A stretch of DNA of 64,000 bases. It comes from Patulibacter minatonensis DSM 18081 (lineage in GTDB: Bacteria; Actinomycetota; Thermoleophilia; Solirubrobacterales; Solirubrobacteraceae). Every line of letters begins with the position of its first letter. The stretch's first letter is position 1. The position numbers and the translations under genes are program-made. The DNA lies in NCBI RefSeq assembly GCF_000519325.1, contig NZ_KI912613.1:3091432-3155431 (forward strand), written 5' to 3'. Shown here piece by piece: positions 8,986-19,030 of the stretch. Under the pieces are notes generated by a model. It did no database searches and was not told the DNA's origin. It saw only the letters and a program-made list of their open reading frames with translations.

Positions 8986-9040
8986 GGTCCAGTGATGCGA
9001 CCTGCGGACTCCCACCCACTACACCGGGTACAGTGCATCG
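8986..9040 (+). promoter_or_regulatory. Divergent promoter with repeated GGTMCAGTG sites
   Basis: GGTCCAGTGATGCGA (8986-9000) and GGTACAGTGCATCG (9027-9040) are near-direct repeats 41 bases apart. The second contains TACAGT (9029-9034), a -10 ending 7 bases before the MFS ATG, consistent with a leaderless transcript. Binding of the HxlR protein here would block both promoters; that role is inferred. Confidence 0.45.
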
Positions 9041-9041
9041 C

Positions 9042-10481
9042 ATGAAACAACTTATGCAACCCGCGTCCCCGCCGGCGCCCGGGCGCGTCCTCCTGATCGT
9101 CGCGTCGGCGGTCTTCCTCGCGAGCCTCGACCTGTTCATCGTGAACATCGCCTTCCCGGACATCGAGGACGCGTTCTCGGGCAGCTCGGTCTCGGGCCTC
9201 TCCTGGGTGCTGAACGGCTACGCGATCGTGTTCGCGGCGCTGCTCGTCCCCGCCGGACGACTCGCGGACCGGTTCGGGCGGCGCCGGGCGTTCCTGCTCG
9301 GTCTCGGGGTCTTCGTGGGGGCGTCGGCGGCCTGCGGCCTGGCGTGGTCGGTGCCGTCCCTCGTGGGATTCCGCGTCCTGCAGGCGGCCGGCGCGGCGCT
9401 CCTGATGCCGAGCTCCCTCGCGCTCCTCCTCGACGCGTTCCCGGCGGAGCGGCGCGCGAAGGCGATCGGCGCGTGGGCCGGCGTCGGTGGTGTCGCGGCC
9501 GCCCTCGGGCCGCCGCTCGGTGGCGTGCTGGTGACGCTGTCGTGGCGCTGGGTCTTCCTCGTCAACCTGCCGGTGGGGGTGGCGGCGATCGTCGCCGGTC
9601 GCCGCGTCCTGCGCGAGTCGCGCGACGAGTCCGACCTCCGGCTCCCCGACGCCCTCGGCGCGGCCCTCCTGATCGCCGGCGTCAGCGCGCTGTCGTGGGC
9701 GCTCGTCGACGCGCCCGACGTCGGCTGGGGCAGCACGAGGACCGTCCTCCTGCTGGCGGCCGGTGCCGCCCTGCTCGTCGGCGTCGTGCTCCGGTCCAGG
9801 AGCCTCGACCGCGCGCACGCGCCGATCCTGGACCTCGAGCTCTTCGGCGCCCGGGCGTTCTCGCTGGCGTCGCTCTCGGCGTTCCTGTTCTCGGTCGCGT
9901 TCGCCGCGATGCTGCTCGGGAACGTCCTCTTCCTGACGGGGCCGTGGGACGAGTCGGTGCTCGTCGCCGGGCTCTCGCTCGCACCGGGGCCGATGCTGGC
10001 GGCCGTGGTCGCGGTGACGTCGGGCCGCCTCTCGGCCCGGATCGGTCAGGGGCCGACTGCCGTGCTCGGGAACCTCGTCTTCGGCGTCGGCGTGCTCTGG
10101 TTCCTCTGGCGCGCGGAGCTCCGCCCGGACTACGTCGGCGCGATCCTGCCCGGCATGGTGCTGACCGGCATCGGCGTCGGCCTGCTGCTCCCGAGCGTGT
10201 CCACGGCGGTCGCGTCGACGCTTCGGCCGTCGCGGTTGGCGAGCGGCTCGGCCGTGCTCACCGCGTCGCGGCAGCTCGGGTCGGTGCTCGGCGTCGCGGG
10301 ACTCGTGGCCGTCTACGGCGCGCACGCGGGCCCCGACCCGCTCGACGCGTTCCGGGCCGGGTGGATCTTCATGGCGCTCGCCTGCGTCGTGGGCGCGGTC
10401 GCCGCAGCGGGGATCGGTGCCGCCCACCCGCGCGCCGCCCCGGCGCAGGACGGTGCGGCGCCGGCGGTCGCGCAGTCCTAA
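9042..10481 (+). CDS. MFS transporter, DHA2 (14-TM) drug-efflux type
   Basis: Inner-membrane major facilitator of 479 aa with about 14 hydrophobic segments. ASLDLFIVNIAFPDI in helix 1 and GRLADRFGRRRAF in the loop between helices 2 and 3 are typical of the DHA2 proton-drug antiporters. The likely job is export of a drug-like or toxic compound. Paired divergently with an HxlR regulator, a common efflux arrangement. The ATG at 9042 follows TACAGT by 7 bases and has no Shine-Dalgarno sequence. It is convergent with the helicase gene, with a strong hairpin between. Confidence 0.88.
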   Translation: MKQLMQPASPPAPGRVLLIVASAVFLASLDLFIVNIAFPDIEDAFSGSSVSGLSWVLNGYAIVFAALLVPAGRLADRFGRRRAFLLGLGVFVGASAACGLAWSVPSLVGFRVLQAAGAALLMPSSLALLLDAFPAERRAKAIGAWAGVGGVAAALGPPLGGVLVTLSWRWVFLVNLPVGVAAIVAGRRVLRESRDESDLRLPDALGAALLIAGVSALSWALVDAPDVGWGSTRTVLLLAAGAALLVGVVLRSRSLDRAHAPILDLELFGARAFSLASLSAFLFSVAFAAMLLGNVLFLTGPWDESVLVAGLSLAPGPMLAAVVAVTSGRLSARIGQGPTAVLGNLVFGVGVLWFLWRAELRPDYVGAILPGMVLTGIGVGLLLPSVSTAVASTLRPSRLASGSAVLTASRQLGSVLGVAGLVAVYGAHAGPDPLDAFRAGWIFMALACVVGAVAAAGIGAAHPRAAPAQDGAAPAVAQS

Positions 10482-10495
10482 CGGCCGGACGCACG

Positions 10496-10525
10496 ACGGG
10501 CGCGACGGGCGACCGTCGCGCCCGT
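10496..10525. terminator. Bidirectional stem-loop terminator
   Basis: A perfect 13-bp stem (10496-10508 with 10513-10525) is closed by a GCGA tetraloop of GNRA type. It lies between the convergent MFS and helicase genes. No U-tract follows, as is usual in GC-rich actinobacteria. Confidence 0.75.
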
Positions 10526-10606
10526 GGCGCGGAGCATGTGACGGGCGGCGTGGCCGCCCGCGGGTGGCGGTCCGCCGACGCGCGGCGGACCGGGCTCCGA
10601 CCGGGC

Positions 10607-11980
<1,374 letters not shown>

Positions 11981-12300
11981 GATGCTCCTCTGAGAGGACG
12001 TGGCGAGCTGCGATGCCGGCCGGTGGGAGCGCTCAGCTACCGGCCGCGACCGTGCCCGTCCACGAAGGGGGAGCGGGGCGTCGCGCGTGGAGAGAACGCG
12101 GGAACAGGTGGGTTCGGGAGCGACGCGGAGGAGCGGACTCCGTCGGCGTCGGCGCACGAGCGCACTGGACAAGAGACTACATGGCGGGCCCCTCGACTGC
12201 GTGAGGGGGGACACGGCGATGCGCCGGGAATCCCGCGAGGTGCAGGGACGACGCGGAGGACCTCGGCGCATCCCCGGCGCGCTTCGTTACGGTCGACCGC
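11981..12300 (-). promoter_or_regulatory. Long leader of the helicase gene and promoter region of mscS
   Basis: This 320-base stretch between divergent genes carries no convincing ORF. Next to the helicase start, TCCTC-TCA-GAGGA (minus strand, 11998-11986) can fold so that the GAGGA of the RBS is paired. A second stem of 8 bp pairs 12017-12024 with 12039-12046. At the far end TACGGT (12288-12293) is a likely -10 for mscS. A structured leader would suit a cold- or self-regulated helicase, which is inference. Confidence 0.4.
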
Positions 12301-13395
12301 GTGAGTCTCCTCTCGACAACCGCACCGATCCTGGCGCAGTCGTCCACGAAGTCGGCCGCCGCCGTCCAGGCCGCCGCCGACCGCAAGCTGGACCGCGCCG
12401 AGAAGGCCTGCGGCGAGGCCGGCAGCTGGCAGGGCGACCTCTGCAGGCACATCTACGACGGCTCGACGGGCCAGCCGTGGAACAAGCTGGCCGCCGACGT
12501 CGTCCACTGGCTGACGACGAGCTTCCTCGACATCCTCGTCATCTTCGTCGTGGCCTGGATCGTCAACCGCGTCGCGCGCCGGATGCTCGTCAAGGTGGGC
12601 CGCGCCGGCACGGGCGGCCGCCTGACCCGTGGCTTCTCGAAGGTGAAGAAGCTGACGCCGAGCGTCCTGCAGGAGACCCAGGAGATCGGGGTCCGGGGCG
12701 AGCAGCGCCGCGAGGCCGTGCTCGGGATCCTCAAGAGCATCGTCAGCGGCCTGATCTACGCCACCGCCATCTTCATGGCGCTCGGCAAGGTCGGGATCGA
12801 CCTCGGGCCGCTGCTCGCCGGTGCGGGCGTCGTCGGCGTGGCGCTCGGCTTCGGCGCGCAGACGCTGGTCGGCGACTTCCTGTCCGGGATCTTCATCCTC
12901 GTCGAGGACCAGTACGGGGTCGGTGACGAGGTGACGTTCCGCCCGAAGTCCGCGTCGGGCGAGCCCGTCGTCGGCGTCGTGGAGGCGCTCAGCCTCCGCA
13001 ACACGCGGCTGCGGGCCATCAACGGCACCGTGTGGCACGTCCCCAACGGCGAGATGCGCGCGGTCGGCAACACCAGCCAGCACTGGTCGCGCGCCGTGCT
13101 CGACGTCCCGGTCGCCCACGGGGTCGACATCCAGCGCGCCAAGGAGGTCATCGCGCGGGCCGCCGAGTCGGTCCGCGAGAACGACCCGGCGATCCTTGAG
13201 CCGCCGGCGGTCTGGGGCGTGCAGTCGATGAGCCCGAACGGGATCACGATCCGCCTGGTGATCAAGACGACCCCGTCGCAGCAGTGGCGCGTGACCCGCA
13301 CCGTGCGCGAGGCGCTGATCGCGGCGTTCGACAAGGAGGGCATCGAGATGCCCGTCGCCGAGTCGCCCACCGGCGTGGACATGCCCGCCACCTGA
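12301..13395 (+). CDS. mscS: Small-conductance mechanosensitive channel (MscS family)
   Basis: Inner-membrane tension-gated channel of 364 aa that releases solutes on osmotic downshock. A soluble segment with two Cys lies at residues 41-55, then a transmembrane helix (about 80-98), a helix around residue 155, and the pore helix LLAGAGVVGVALGFGAQTLVGDFLSG at about 175-200. It continues into the MscS beta domain (GDEVTF, NGTVWHVPNGEM) and a cytoplasmic cage. The GTG start follows TACGGT by 7 bases with no Shine-Dalgarno sequence, so it is probably leaderless. Confidence 0.88.
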   Translation: MSLLSTTAPILAQSSTKSAAAVQAAADRKLDRAEKACGEAGSWQGDLCRHIYDGSTGQPWNKLAADVVHWLTTSFLDILVIFVVAWIVNRVARRMLVKVGRAGTGGRLTRGFSKVKKLTPSVLQETQEIGVRGEQRREAVLGILKSIVSGLIYATAIFMALGKVGIDLGPLLAGAGVVGVALGFGAQTLVGDFLSGIFILVEDQYGVGDEVTFRPKSASGEPVVGVVEALSLRNTRLRAINGTVWHVPNGEMRAVGNTSQHWSRAVLDVPVAHGVDIQRAKEVIARAAESVRENDPAILEPPAVWGVQSMSPNGITIRLVIKTTPSQQWRVTRTVREALIAAFDKEGIEMPVAESPTGVDMPAT

Positions 13396-13443
13396 CCGAC
13401 CCCCGGGGCCGCGCGGGCGACCGGCGCCGCACCCGGCCCGTGC

Positions 13444-13482
13444 GGGGGAAACCGCGTGCGGCCCTGCACGCACGGTTGCCCC
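13444..13482 (+). terminator. Imperfect stem-loop after mscS
   Basis: GGGG-AAACCG-CGTGC pairs with GCACG-CACGGTT-GCCCC around a GGCCCT loop, with a small bulge. It sits between mscS and the promoter of the GGDEF-EAL gene and probably ends mscS transcription. Confidence 0.45.
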
Positions 13483-13515
13483 GTGGGGCCGGACGCGGCG
13501 TAGCATCACGGGGAC

Positions 13516-15876
13516 GTGATCGCCCCGGACCACCGACGCGATCCACCGCCTCCGGCGGCGGCCCGGAGCCACGCCGACCGGTGGAGGATCGCGGTCGTCG
13601 GCGTCGCCGTCCTCGTGGTGGTCGCGGTGGTCGCCGCGGCGCTCGGCCACGACGGTGGCACCGGCCTCGTGGAGAGCCCCGTCCTGCGGCTCGCCGAGGC
13701 GCTCCTCCTCGCAGCGGCGCTCGTCGGGGTCCTCGGTCGCCGGACAGGCCCTGCGACGACCGCCGGGCGTGCCGCCCGGCTCGCCGTCGCCGTCGTCGGC
13801 GTCGGCATGCTCGCGGTGCTCGCGGCGTTCGTCGTCGATCCAGGGACGGGCGGCCGGCTCTACGGCCCGTTCCCCACCGACGTGCTCCAGATGACCCTGG
13901 CCCCGCTCGTGGCCGGCGTGCTGCTGACGCTCGGCCGCCCCGTGCAGAACCGCGCGCAGGCGCTGCGGATCGTGATGGACGGCGCGGCGATCGCGTGCTC
14001 GACGATCGTGCTGGGCTGGTACGTCGCCGTCCGGCCGCTCCGCGACGTCGCGCTCGGCTCCGACCTGACCGCGACGGGCGCGATGGCCTACATCGTCCTC
14101 GACGCCGTGGCGTTCGCCCTGGGGCTCCTCGTGCTGTCGCGGGCGTCCGCCGACCTGCGGCGGACCGTCGCCGTCGCGGTCGTCGGGCTCGCGGTCCTGC
14201 TGTTCGCCGACGTCGCCCGCATCGCGCACTACCTCCCGGGACCGCAGGGGTCGAGCGTCCTCAGCGAGCTCGGCGTGATCGCCGCGCTCGCGTGCTTCGC
14301 GGTCGCCGTCGTGCTGCCGCGCCGCGCTCCCGCCGGCGGGCGCGAGGTCGTGACCGAGGGCTGGCCGTGGTGGCTCACGATGCCGTACACGTTCCTCATC
14401 CCCGTCGCGGTCGTGCTGATCGTGGCGGCCCGCCGCGGCGACGCCGACGAGCCGATGGTCGTGGGCGCGGCGGCGATCATCATCGTGCTCGGCTTCCGGC
14501 ACGTCGTGGCGGTCCGCGAGAACGAGCAGCTCAACGGCCGGCTCCGGCGCTCGGTGCAGCAGCTCGCCCACCGGGCGGAGCACGACGAGCTCACGGGGCT
14601 CCTGAACCGCAGTGGCCTGATCGACCGGCTCGACCGGCTGCGGGCCTCGCACGACGAGGACGCCGGCCGGCCGCTCGCGCTGCTGTTCATCGACGTCGAC
14701 CGCTTCAAGGGCATCAACGACACGCTCGGTCACACGGTCGGCGACGCGGTGCTGCACGCGATCGGCGGGCGGCTCGAGGAGCTGGTGACGGGGACGGGCG
14801 GGATGGCCGCGCGGTTCGCGGGCGACGAGTTCGTGCTCCTCTTCCCGGGCATGGCGACGGAGGACGAGGCGCTGCGGATCGCGCAGGACGCCCTCGACGC
14901 CGTCGAGCGCCCGATCGCCCTGGCGGACGGCGGCGAGGTCGTCGTGACGGCATCGGCGGGCGTCGCGATCAGCCCCCGCCTGATCGACGGCGAGACGATC
15001 GTCCGCGAGGCGGACCTCGCGATGTTCGAGGCGAAGTCCGGCGGCCGCGCCCGGGTCGAGCTGTTCGAGGAGGACCTCCGGGCGCGCAGCCACGACCGGA
15101 TGGAGATCGAGCAGGAGATGCGCCGCGCCCTGACCGACTGCGCAGGCTCGTTCGAGGTCCACCTGCAGCCGCTGGCGCTGCTGGACGAGGACCGCCTGTG
15201 GGGCGCGGAGGCCCTGATCCGCTGGCGCCACCCCGACCACGGGATGATCCTCCCCGGACGGTTCCTGCCGGTGGCGGAGGAGAGCGGGATGATCATCGCG
15301 CTCGGCGAGCACATCCTCGCCGAGTCGTGCGCGGCGGCGGCCGCGATCCCGGGGCTCATCGTCTCGGTCAACCTCTCCCCGCGCCAGATCCACGATCCGC
15401 TGCTCGTCGCGACGGTGCGTGAGCAGCTCGCGCTCCAGGGCCTGCCGCCGACGCGGCTCTGCCTGGAGGTCACGGAGGACGTCCTCGTGGACGCGCGGAC
15501 GATCTCGGTGCTCGAGGACCTCCAGGGGCTCGGGGTCCGGGTGGCGATCGACGACTTCGGCGTCGGGGCGTCGTCGCTGCGCCAGCTCCGCCGGATCCCG
15601 GGCGCCGTCGTCAAGATCGATCGGTCGTTCACGGAGCGGCTCGACGGCGACCAGGGCGGCGACGACCGCGTGATGATCAAGGCGCTGGTGTCGATCGCCG
15701 AGCAGCTCGAGCTCGAGATCGTCGCCGAGGGCATCGAGCGGCAGGCGCAGCTCGAGATCGTCCGCGACCTCGGGGTCACGATCGGGCAGGGGTGGCACCT
15801 CGGGGTGCCCCAGCGCTCCGCCGCCTTCGTCACCGCCCGCGGCGGCCGACCGCTCGTCCGGCGGACCCGGCGCTGA
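13516..15876 (+). CDS. Membrane-bound GGDEF-EAL cyclic-di-GMP protein
   Basis: A 786-aa protein with about nine N-terminal hydrophobic helices (residues 25-330), a GGDEF domain and an EAL domain, expected to make and/or cleave cyclic di-GMP. The GGDEF motif reads AGDEF (435-439), a variant that is active in several known cyclases. The EAL domain looks catalytically competent: EAL (565-567), VNLSPRQ, EVTEDVL, IDDFGVG, KIDRSF and the late EGIE glutamate. GTG at 13516 is preceded by TAGCAT (13501-13506), 9 bases upstream. The sensor region has no recognisable ligand domain. Confidence 0.92.
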   Translation: MIAPDHRRDPPPPAAARSHADRWRIAVVGVAVLVVVAVVAAALGHDGGTGLVESPVLRLAEALLLAAALVGVLGRRTGPATTAGRAARLAVAVVGVGMLAVLAAFVVDPGTGGRLYGPFPTDVLQMTLAPLVAGVLLTLGRPVQNRAQALRIVMDGAAIACSTIVLGWYVAVRPLRDVALGSDLTATGAMAYIVLDAVAFALGLLVLSRASADLRRTVAVAVVGLAVLLFADVARIAHYLPGPQGSSVLSELGVIAALACFAVAVVLPRRAPAGGREVVTEGWPWWLTMPYTFLIPVAVVLIVAARRGDADEPMVVGAAAIIIVLGFRHVVAVRENEQLNGRLRRSVQQLAHRAEHDELTGLLNRSGLIDRLDRLRASHDEDAGRPLALLFIDVDRFKGINDTLGHTVGDAVLHAIGGRLEELVTGTGGMAARFAGDEFVLLFPGMATEDEALRIAQDALDAVERPIALADGGEVVVTASAGVAISPRLIDGETIVREADLAMFEAKSGGRARVELFEEDLRARSHDRMEIEQEMRRALTDCAGSFEVHLQPLALLDEDRLWGAEALIRWRHPDHGMILPGRFLPVAEESGMIIALGEHILAESCAAAAAIPGLIVSVNLSPRQIHDPLLVATVREQLALQGLPPTRLCLEVTEDVLVDARTISVLEDLQGLGVRVAIDDFGVGASSLRQLRRIPGAVVKIDRSFTERLDGDQGGDDRVMIKALVSIAEQLELEIVAEGIERQAQLEIVRDLGVTIGQGWHLGVPQRSAAFVTARGGRPLVRRTRR

Positions 15877-15894
15877 CGAGATAGCGTCGGTGCC

Positions 15895-17124
15895 ATGACG
15901 AGCACCGACAGCACGGACGTCCTGATCATCGGAGGCGGGGTCGCCGGCGCGGCGGCCGCCAAGACGCTCCGCGAGGGCGGCTTCGAGGGCCGGATCGTGC
16001 TCGTCACGCGCGAGCTCGACGCCCCGTACCACCGGCCCCCGGGCTCGAAGGAGCACCTGCGCGGCGAGGCGTCCCACGACGACGCGCTGGTCGTCCCCGC
16101 GGCGTGGTGGACGGAGCACGACGTCGACCTGCGGCTCCGCACGAGCGTCCTGTCGCTCGACACCGACGAGAAGGTCGCGAAGCTCCAGACGAAGGAGCTC
16201 CTGTCCTACGACCGGGCGCTGGTCGCGACCGGCGCGATGGTCCGGCGCCTGAAAGCGGAGGGCACGGGGCACCACGGCATCCACTACCTGCGGTCGCTCC
16301 GCAACGCCGACGCGATCCGCGAGGACCTCGCCGAGGTCGGGAAGGACGCGAAGGTCGTGCTCGTCGGCGGCAGCTACATCGGGACCGAGGTCGCCGCGAG
16401 CCTCGCGTCCGAGGGCTACGCCGTGACCGTCCTGATGCAGGAGGACGAGCCGCTCGAGCGGTCGTTCGGCGCGGAGGTCGGCGCCTGGGTCCGGGCGCGC
16501 CTGACGCAGCACGGCGTCGAGGTCCGCGGCGGCGTCGAGGTCGAGGCGTTCACGGGCGAGGACCCGGAGGACGGCAAGAGCCGCGTCACCGCCGTCCGCC
16601 TCGCCGACGGCAGCACCGTCGACGCGTCCGTCGTGGTCGTGGGCGTCGGCGCGACGCCGGACGTGATGCTCGCGAAGAAGGCCGGGCTGGAGCTCGGGGA
16701 GTCCGGCGGCGCGATCGCCGACGACCGCCTGCGCTCGTCGGCCGAGGGCGTCTGGCTCGCGGGCGACGTCTGCGAGTACGCGTCGTCGCTCCACGGCGGC
16801 CGGGTGCGGATCGAGCACGAGGACGTCGCCGAGCAGCAGGGCGCGTTCGTCGCCCGCCAGTGGCTGGGCGAGGACGAGCCGTACGCGGTGGTCCCGTACT
16901 TCTTCAGCGATCTCTCCGACTGGCTCTCGCTCGAGTCGGTGTCGGTCACGCACGGCAGGCCGTTCGACGGCACCCGGATCGAGGGCAGCCTCGACGACGA
17001 CGCGTTCGCCGTCTGGCTGCTCGACGGCGACCGCGCCGTCGGCTACGCGTCGTTCAACGGGGCCGGCGACCTCGACGCCGCCCGCGAGGTCCTGCGGTCC
17101 GGCGGGCCGGTGCCGTCGGCCTGA
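15895..17124 (+). CDS. FAD/NAD(P)-dependent oxidoreductase, ferredoxin/rubredoxin reductase family
   Basis: Flavoprotein of 409 aa with an N-terminal FAD-binding Rossmann motif (LIIGGGVAGAAAA, residues 10-22), an ATG motif (VATGAMVRR), a second NAD(P)-binding motif (VVLVGGSYIGTEVAASLASEGY) and the FAD motif GVWLAGDVCEY. A C-terminal reductase domain completes the family pattern. It probably passes electrons from NAD(P)H to a ferredoxin or rubredoxin, and could serve the AlkB-rubredoxin fusion, though nothing links them except proximity of 13 kb. ATG follows TAGCGT (15882-15887) by 7 bases, so it is probably leaderless. Confidence 0.88.
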   Translation: MTSTDSTDVLIIGGGVAGAAAAKTLREGGFEGRIVLVTRELDAPYHRPPGSKEHLRGEASHDDALVVPAAWWTEHDVDLRLRTSVLSLDTDEKVAKLQTKELLSYDRALVATGAMVRRLKAEGTGHHGIHYLRSLRNADAIREDLAEVGKDAKVVLVGGSYIGTEVAASLASEGYAVTVLMQEDEPLERSFGAEVGAWVRARLTQHGVEVRGGVEVEAFTGEDPEDGKSRVTAVRLADGSTVDASVVVVGVGATPDVMLAKKAGLELGESGGAIADDRLRSSAEGVWLAGDVCEYASSLHGGRVRIEHEDVAEQQGAFVARQWLGEDEPYAVVPYFFSDLSDWLSLESVSVTHGRPFDGTRIEGSLDDDAFAVWLLDGDRAVGYASFNGAGDLDAAREVLRSGGPVPSA

Positions 17125-17142
17125 GTCCGGCCCGGGAACGAC

Positions 17143-17165
17143 GACGGGCCCCGTCGGGGCCCGTC
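17143..17165. terminator. Bidirectional stem-loop terminator
   Basis: A perfect 10-bp stem GACGGGCCCC/GGGGCCCGTC with a GTC loop lies between the convergent FAD oxidoreductase gene and the small membrane protein gene. Confidence 0.75.
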
Positions 17166-17204
17166 GCGAAGCTCGGGATCGGCGGCCTGCCGGCCGCCGG
17201 GCGC

Positions 17205-17402
17205 TCAGACGTCGACGACGACCTTGTCCGGGTCCTCGGGGCGCGCGCCGCGCTCGTACTCGAGGTTCTCCTTGCGCTCGCCGGCGACCTGGGCGATCGC
17301 GTACATGACGGGGATCACGGCGAAGGCCGGGATGATGATGCCCCACAGGACGATCAACCAGATCGTGAACGTGGACGCGCTGGTGCTGGCGAGCAGGGTC
17401 AT
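17205..17402 (-). CDS. Small single-helix membrane protein
   Basis: A 65-aa protein with one strong hydrophobic stretch (about residues 12-38, FTIWLIVLWGIIIPAFAVIPVMYAIAQVA) and a charged tail (ERKENLEYERGARPEDPDKVVVDV). No family is recognised. The ATG at 17402 is chosen because it opens just before the helix; TATGCT (17417-17412) lies 9 bases upstream. It is divergent from the rrf2 gene and convergent with the reductase. The GC-skewed codon use and membrane profile make it a believable gene. Confidence 0.6.
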   Translation of the reverse strand: MTLLASTSASTFTIWLIVLWGIIIPAFAVIPVMYAIAQVAGERKENLEYERGARPEDPDKVVVDV

Positions 17403-17478
17403 GACCGGTGCAGCATATCCGACGGTCCCGGCGTCGGCCACGCCGCCCTTTCCTACTGCGCTGGTAGGGTTTGAGGCC

Positions 17479-17997
17479 GTGATCTTCACGACCAAGGCCG
17501 AGTACGGCGTCCGGCTCATGGTGCGGCTGGGCGAGCTGCCGGGCGACGAGCCCGTCTCCCTGAAGACCGTCGCCGAGACGGAGCGCCTCCCGCTCGCCTA
17601 CCTCGAGCGGATCGTGGCCCTGCTGCGCAAGGCGGAGCTCGTCACGAGCACCCGCGGCGCGCACGGCGGCTACCGGCTGGCGCGGCCGGCGTCCGAGATC
17701 CGGATGGACGAGGTCATCATCGCCCTCGAGGGCGCGGTGGCCCCGATGTCGTGCTTCGTCGACGACCGCGAGGGCGAGCGCGATCCGGACCGCGTGCTCT
17801 GCTCGCACCTCGACGACAGCGGGTCGGGGTGCGCGACCAAGCTCCTCTGGACCCGCGTGCAGGGCGGCGTGTTCCGCGCCCTCCAGCAGACGACGCTCGC
17901 GGAGCTCGTGTCGTTCCAGTCCCCCGGTGACGCCGACCACGACCGCACCGGTCCTGCGCCGGTGCTCTCCGTCCGTCCGCCGGCCGCCACCGTCTGA
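17479..17997 (+). CDS. Rrf2-family Fe-S-sensing regulator, probably of suf genes
   Basis: Winged-helix regulator of 172 aa. The N-terminal helix-turn-helix is typical Rrf2 (FTTKAEYGVRLMVRLGE, LPLAYLERIVALLRKAELVTSTRGAHGGYRLARP). Three cysteines (MSC-FVDD, VLC, GSGC) in the centre could ligate an Fe-S cluster as in IscR, NsrR or SufR. It lies 102 bases upstream of sufC on the same strand, so it probably controls Fe-S cluster assembly. GTG follows TAGGGT (17465-17470) by 8 bases. The C-terminal extension is Pro-rich and has no assigned role. Confidence 0.87.
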   Translation: MIFTTKAEYGVRLMVRLGELPGDEPVSLKTVAETERLPLAYLERIVALLRKAELVTSTRGAHGGYRLARPASEIRMDEVIIALEGAVAPMSCFVDDREGERDPDRVLCSHLDDSGSGCATKLLWTRVQGGVFRALQQTTLAELVSFQSPGDADHDRTGPAPVLSVRPPAATV

Positions 17998-18099
17998 CGT
18001 CCCTCCGGCCGGCCTCCTCACGGGTCGGCGGAGCACGGTGCGTCGCCCCGGCGCCGCACCACGAACACCCACCCCTCCACCCCAACACCCGGAAGACCG

Positions 18100-18894
18100 A
18101 TGGCTGACCTCGAGATCAAGAACCTGCACGCCCGAGTCGCGGACGGCGAGAAGCAGATCCTCAAGGGTCTGAACCTGACCGTGAACCGCGGGGAGATCCA
18201 CGCCCTGATGGGCCCGAACGGCTCGGGCAAGTCCACGCTGGCCAACGTGATCATGGGCAACCCGCAGCTCGAGGTCACCGAGGGCCAGATCCTCTGGAAG
18301 GGCGAGGACATCACCGAGCTCGACCCGGACGTCCGGGCGCGCAAGGGCCTCTTCATGGCCTTCCAGTACCCCGTCGCGATCCCGGGCGTGACGATCGTGA
18401 AGTACCTGCGGATGGTCCTGAACGCGCACCGCGAGGAGCGCGGCGAGTCCGAGATCAAGCTCAAGGACTTCCGGCAGCTCGTGCAGGGCGAGATGGAGCG
18501 CGTCAACGTGCCGAAGGAGTTCGGCTCGCGCTACCTCAACGACGGGTTCTCCGGTGGCGAGAAGAAGCGCCTCGAGATGCTCCAGCTCGCCCTGCAGCGG
18601 CCCGAGGTGGCGATCCTCGACGAGACCGACTCCGGCCTCGACGTCGACGCGCTGAACATCGTGTCGCAGGCGGTCAACGCGGTGAAGGCGGAGTCCGAGC
18701 TCGGCGCGCTGATCATCACGCACTACCAGCGGATCCTGCACCTGATCAAGCCGGACCGCGTGTCGATCCTCGTCGACGGCCGGATCGTCAAGGAGGGCGG
18801 CCCCGAGCTCGTCGAGCAGATCGAGACCGAGGGCTACAAGGCCATCCGCGCCGAGGCCGAGGCGCTGGGCGCCGACGTCTCGACCGTCGCCTGA
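18100..18894 (+). CDS. sufC: SUF Fe-S assembly ATPase SufC
   Basis: ABC-type ATPase of 264 aa that powers the SufBCD scaffold. Walker A GPNGSGKST lies at about 37-45, the signature FSGGEKKR at about 150, and the Walker B/D-loop region VAILDETDSGLDVDAL at about 168-183, the form specific to SufC. GGAAGA upstream may act as RBS. It is unusual in standing apart from sufB and sufD, which lie 15 kb downstream. The upstream rrf2 gene is the likely regulator. Two hairpin repeats follow and probably terminate the transcript. Confidence 0.95.
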   Translation: MADLEIKNLHARVADGEKQILKGLNLTVNRGEIHALMGPNGSGKSTLANVIMGNPQLEVTEGQILWKGEDITELDPDVRARKGLFMAFQYPVAIPGVTIVKYLRMVLNAHREERGESEIKLKDFRQLVQGEMERVNVPKEFGSRYLNDGFSGGEKKRLEMLQLALQRPEVAILDETDSGLDVDALNIVSQAVNAVKAESELGALIITHYQRILHLIKPDRVSILVDGRIVKEGGPELVEQIETEGYKAIRAEAEALGADVSTVA

Positions 18895-18906
18895 TCCACG
18901 CCTGAC

Positions 18907-19021
18907 CTGTGAGCCCCGCCCCGCGACGCTCGGGGTGGGGCCCGTACTCCCTACGGGTGCCCCGAGCCCGGTCGTCGTCCTGTGAGACCCGCCCCGCGAC
19001 GCTCGGGGTGGGGCCCGTACT
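18907..19021 (+). repeat. Two 42-base direct repeats, each a terminator-like hairpin
   Basis: 18907-18948 and 18980-19021 are identical but for one base. Each holds CCCCG or similar paired with CGGGGTGGGG around a CGACGCT loop and ends in GGGCCCGTACT. They lie between sufC and uppP. The TAC of the second copy is also the start of the uppP -10 (TACTGT, 19018-19023). The hairpin at 63240-63261 has a related stem and the same GACGCT loop. Confidence 0.85.
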
Positions 19022-19030
19022 GTTCCCCGG

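Noticed and set aside
4009-9015. Minus-strand open frame of over 1,600 codons
   Set aside because: It is antisense to alkane/lipid genes with clear families, is Arg/Asp/Gly-rich and has no domain; GC-rich third positions remove stops from the opposite frame.
13396-13515. Possible c-di-GMP riboswitch before the GGDEF-EAL gene
   Set aside because: GCACGCAC-like bases are present, but the conserved riboswitch core and tetraloop receptor are not, and a -10 sits too close to the start for a leader.
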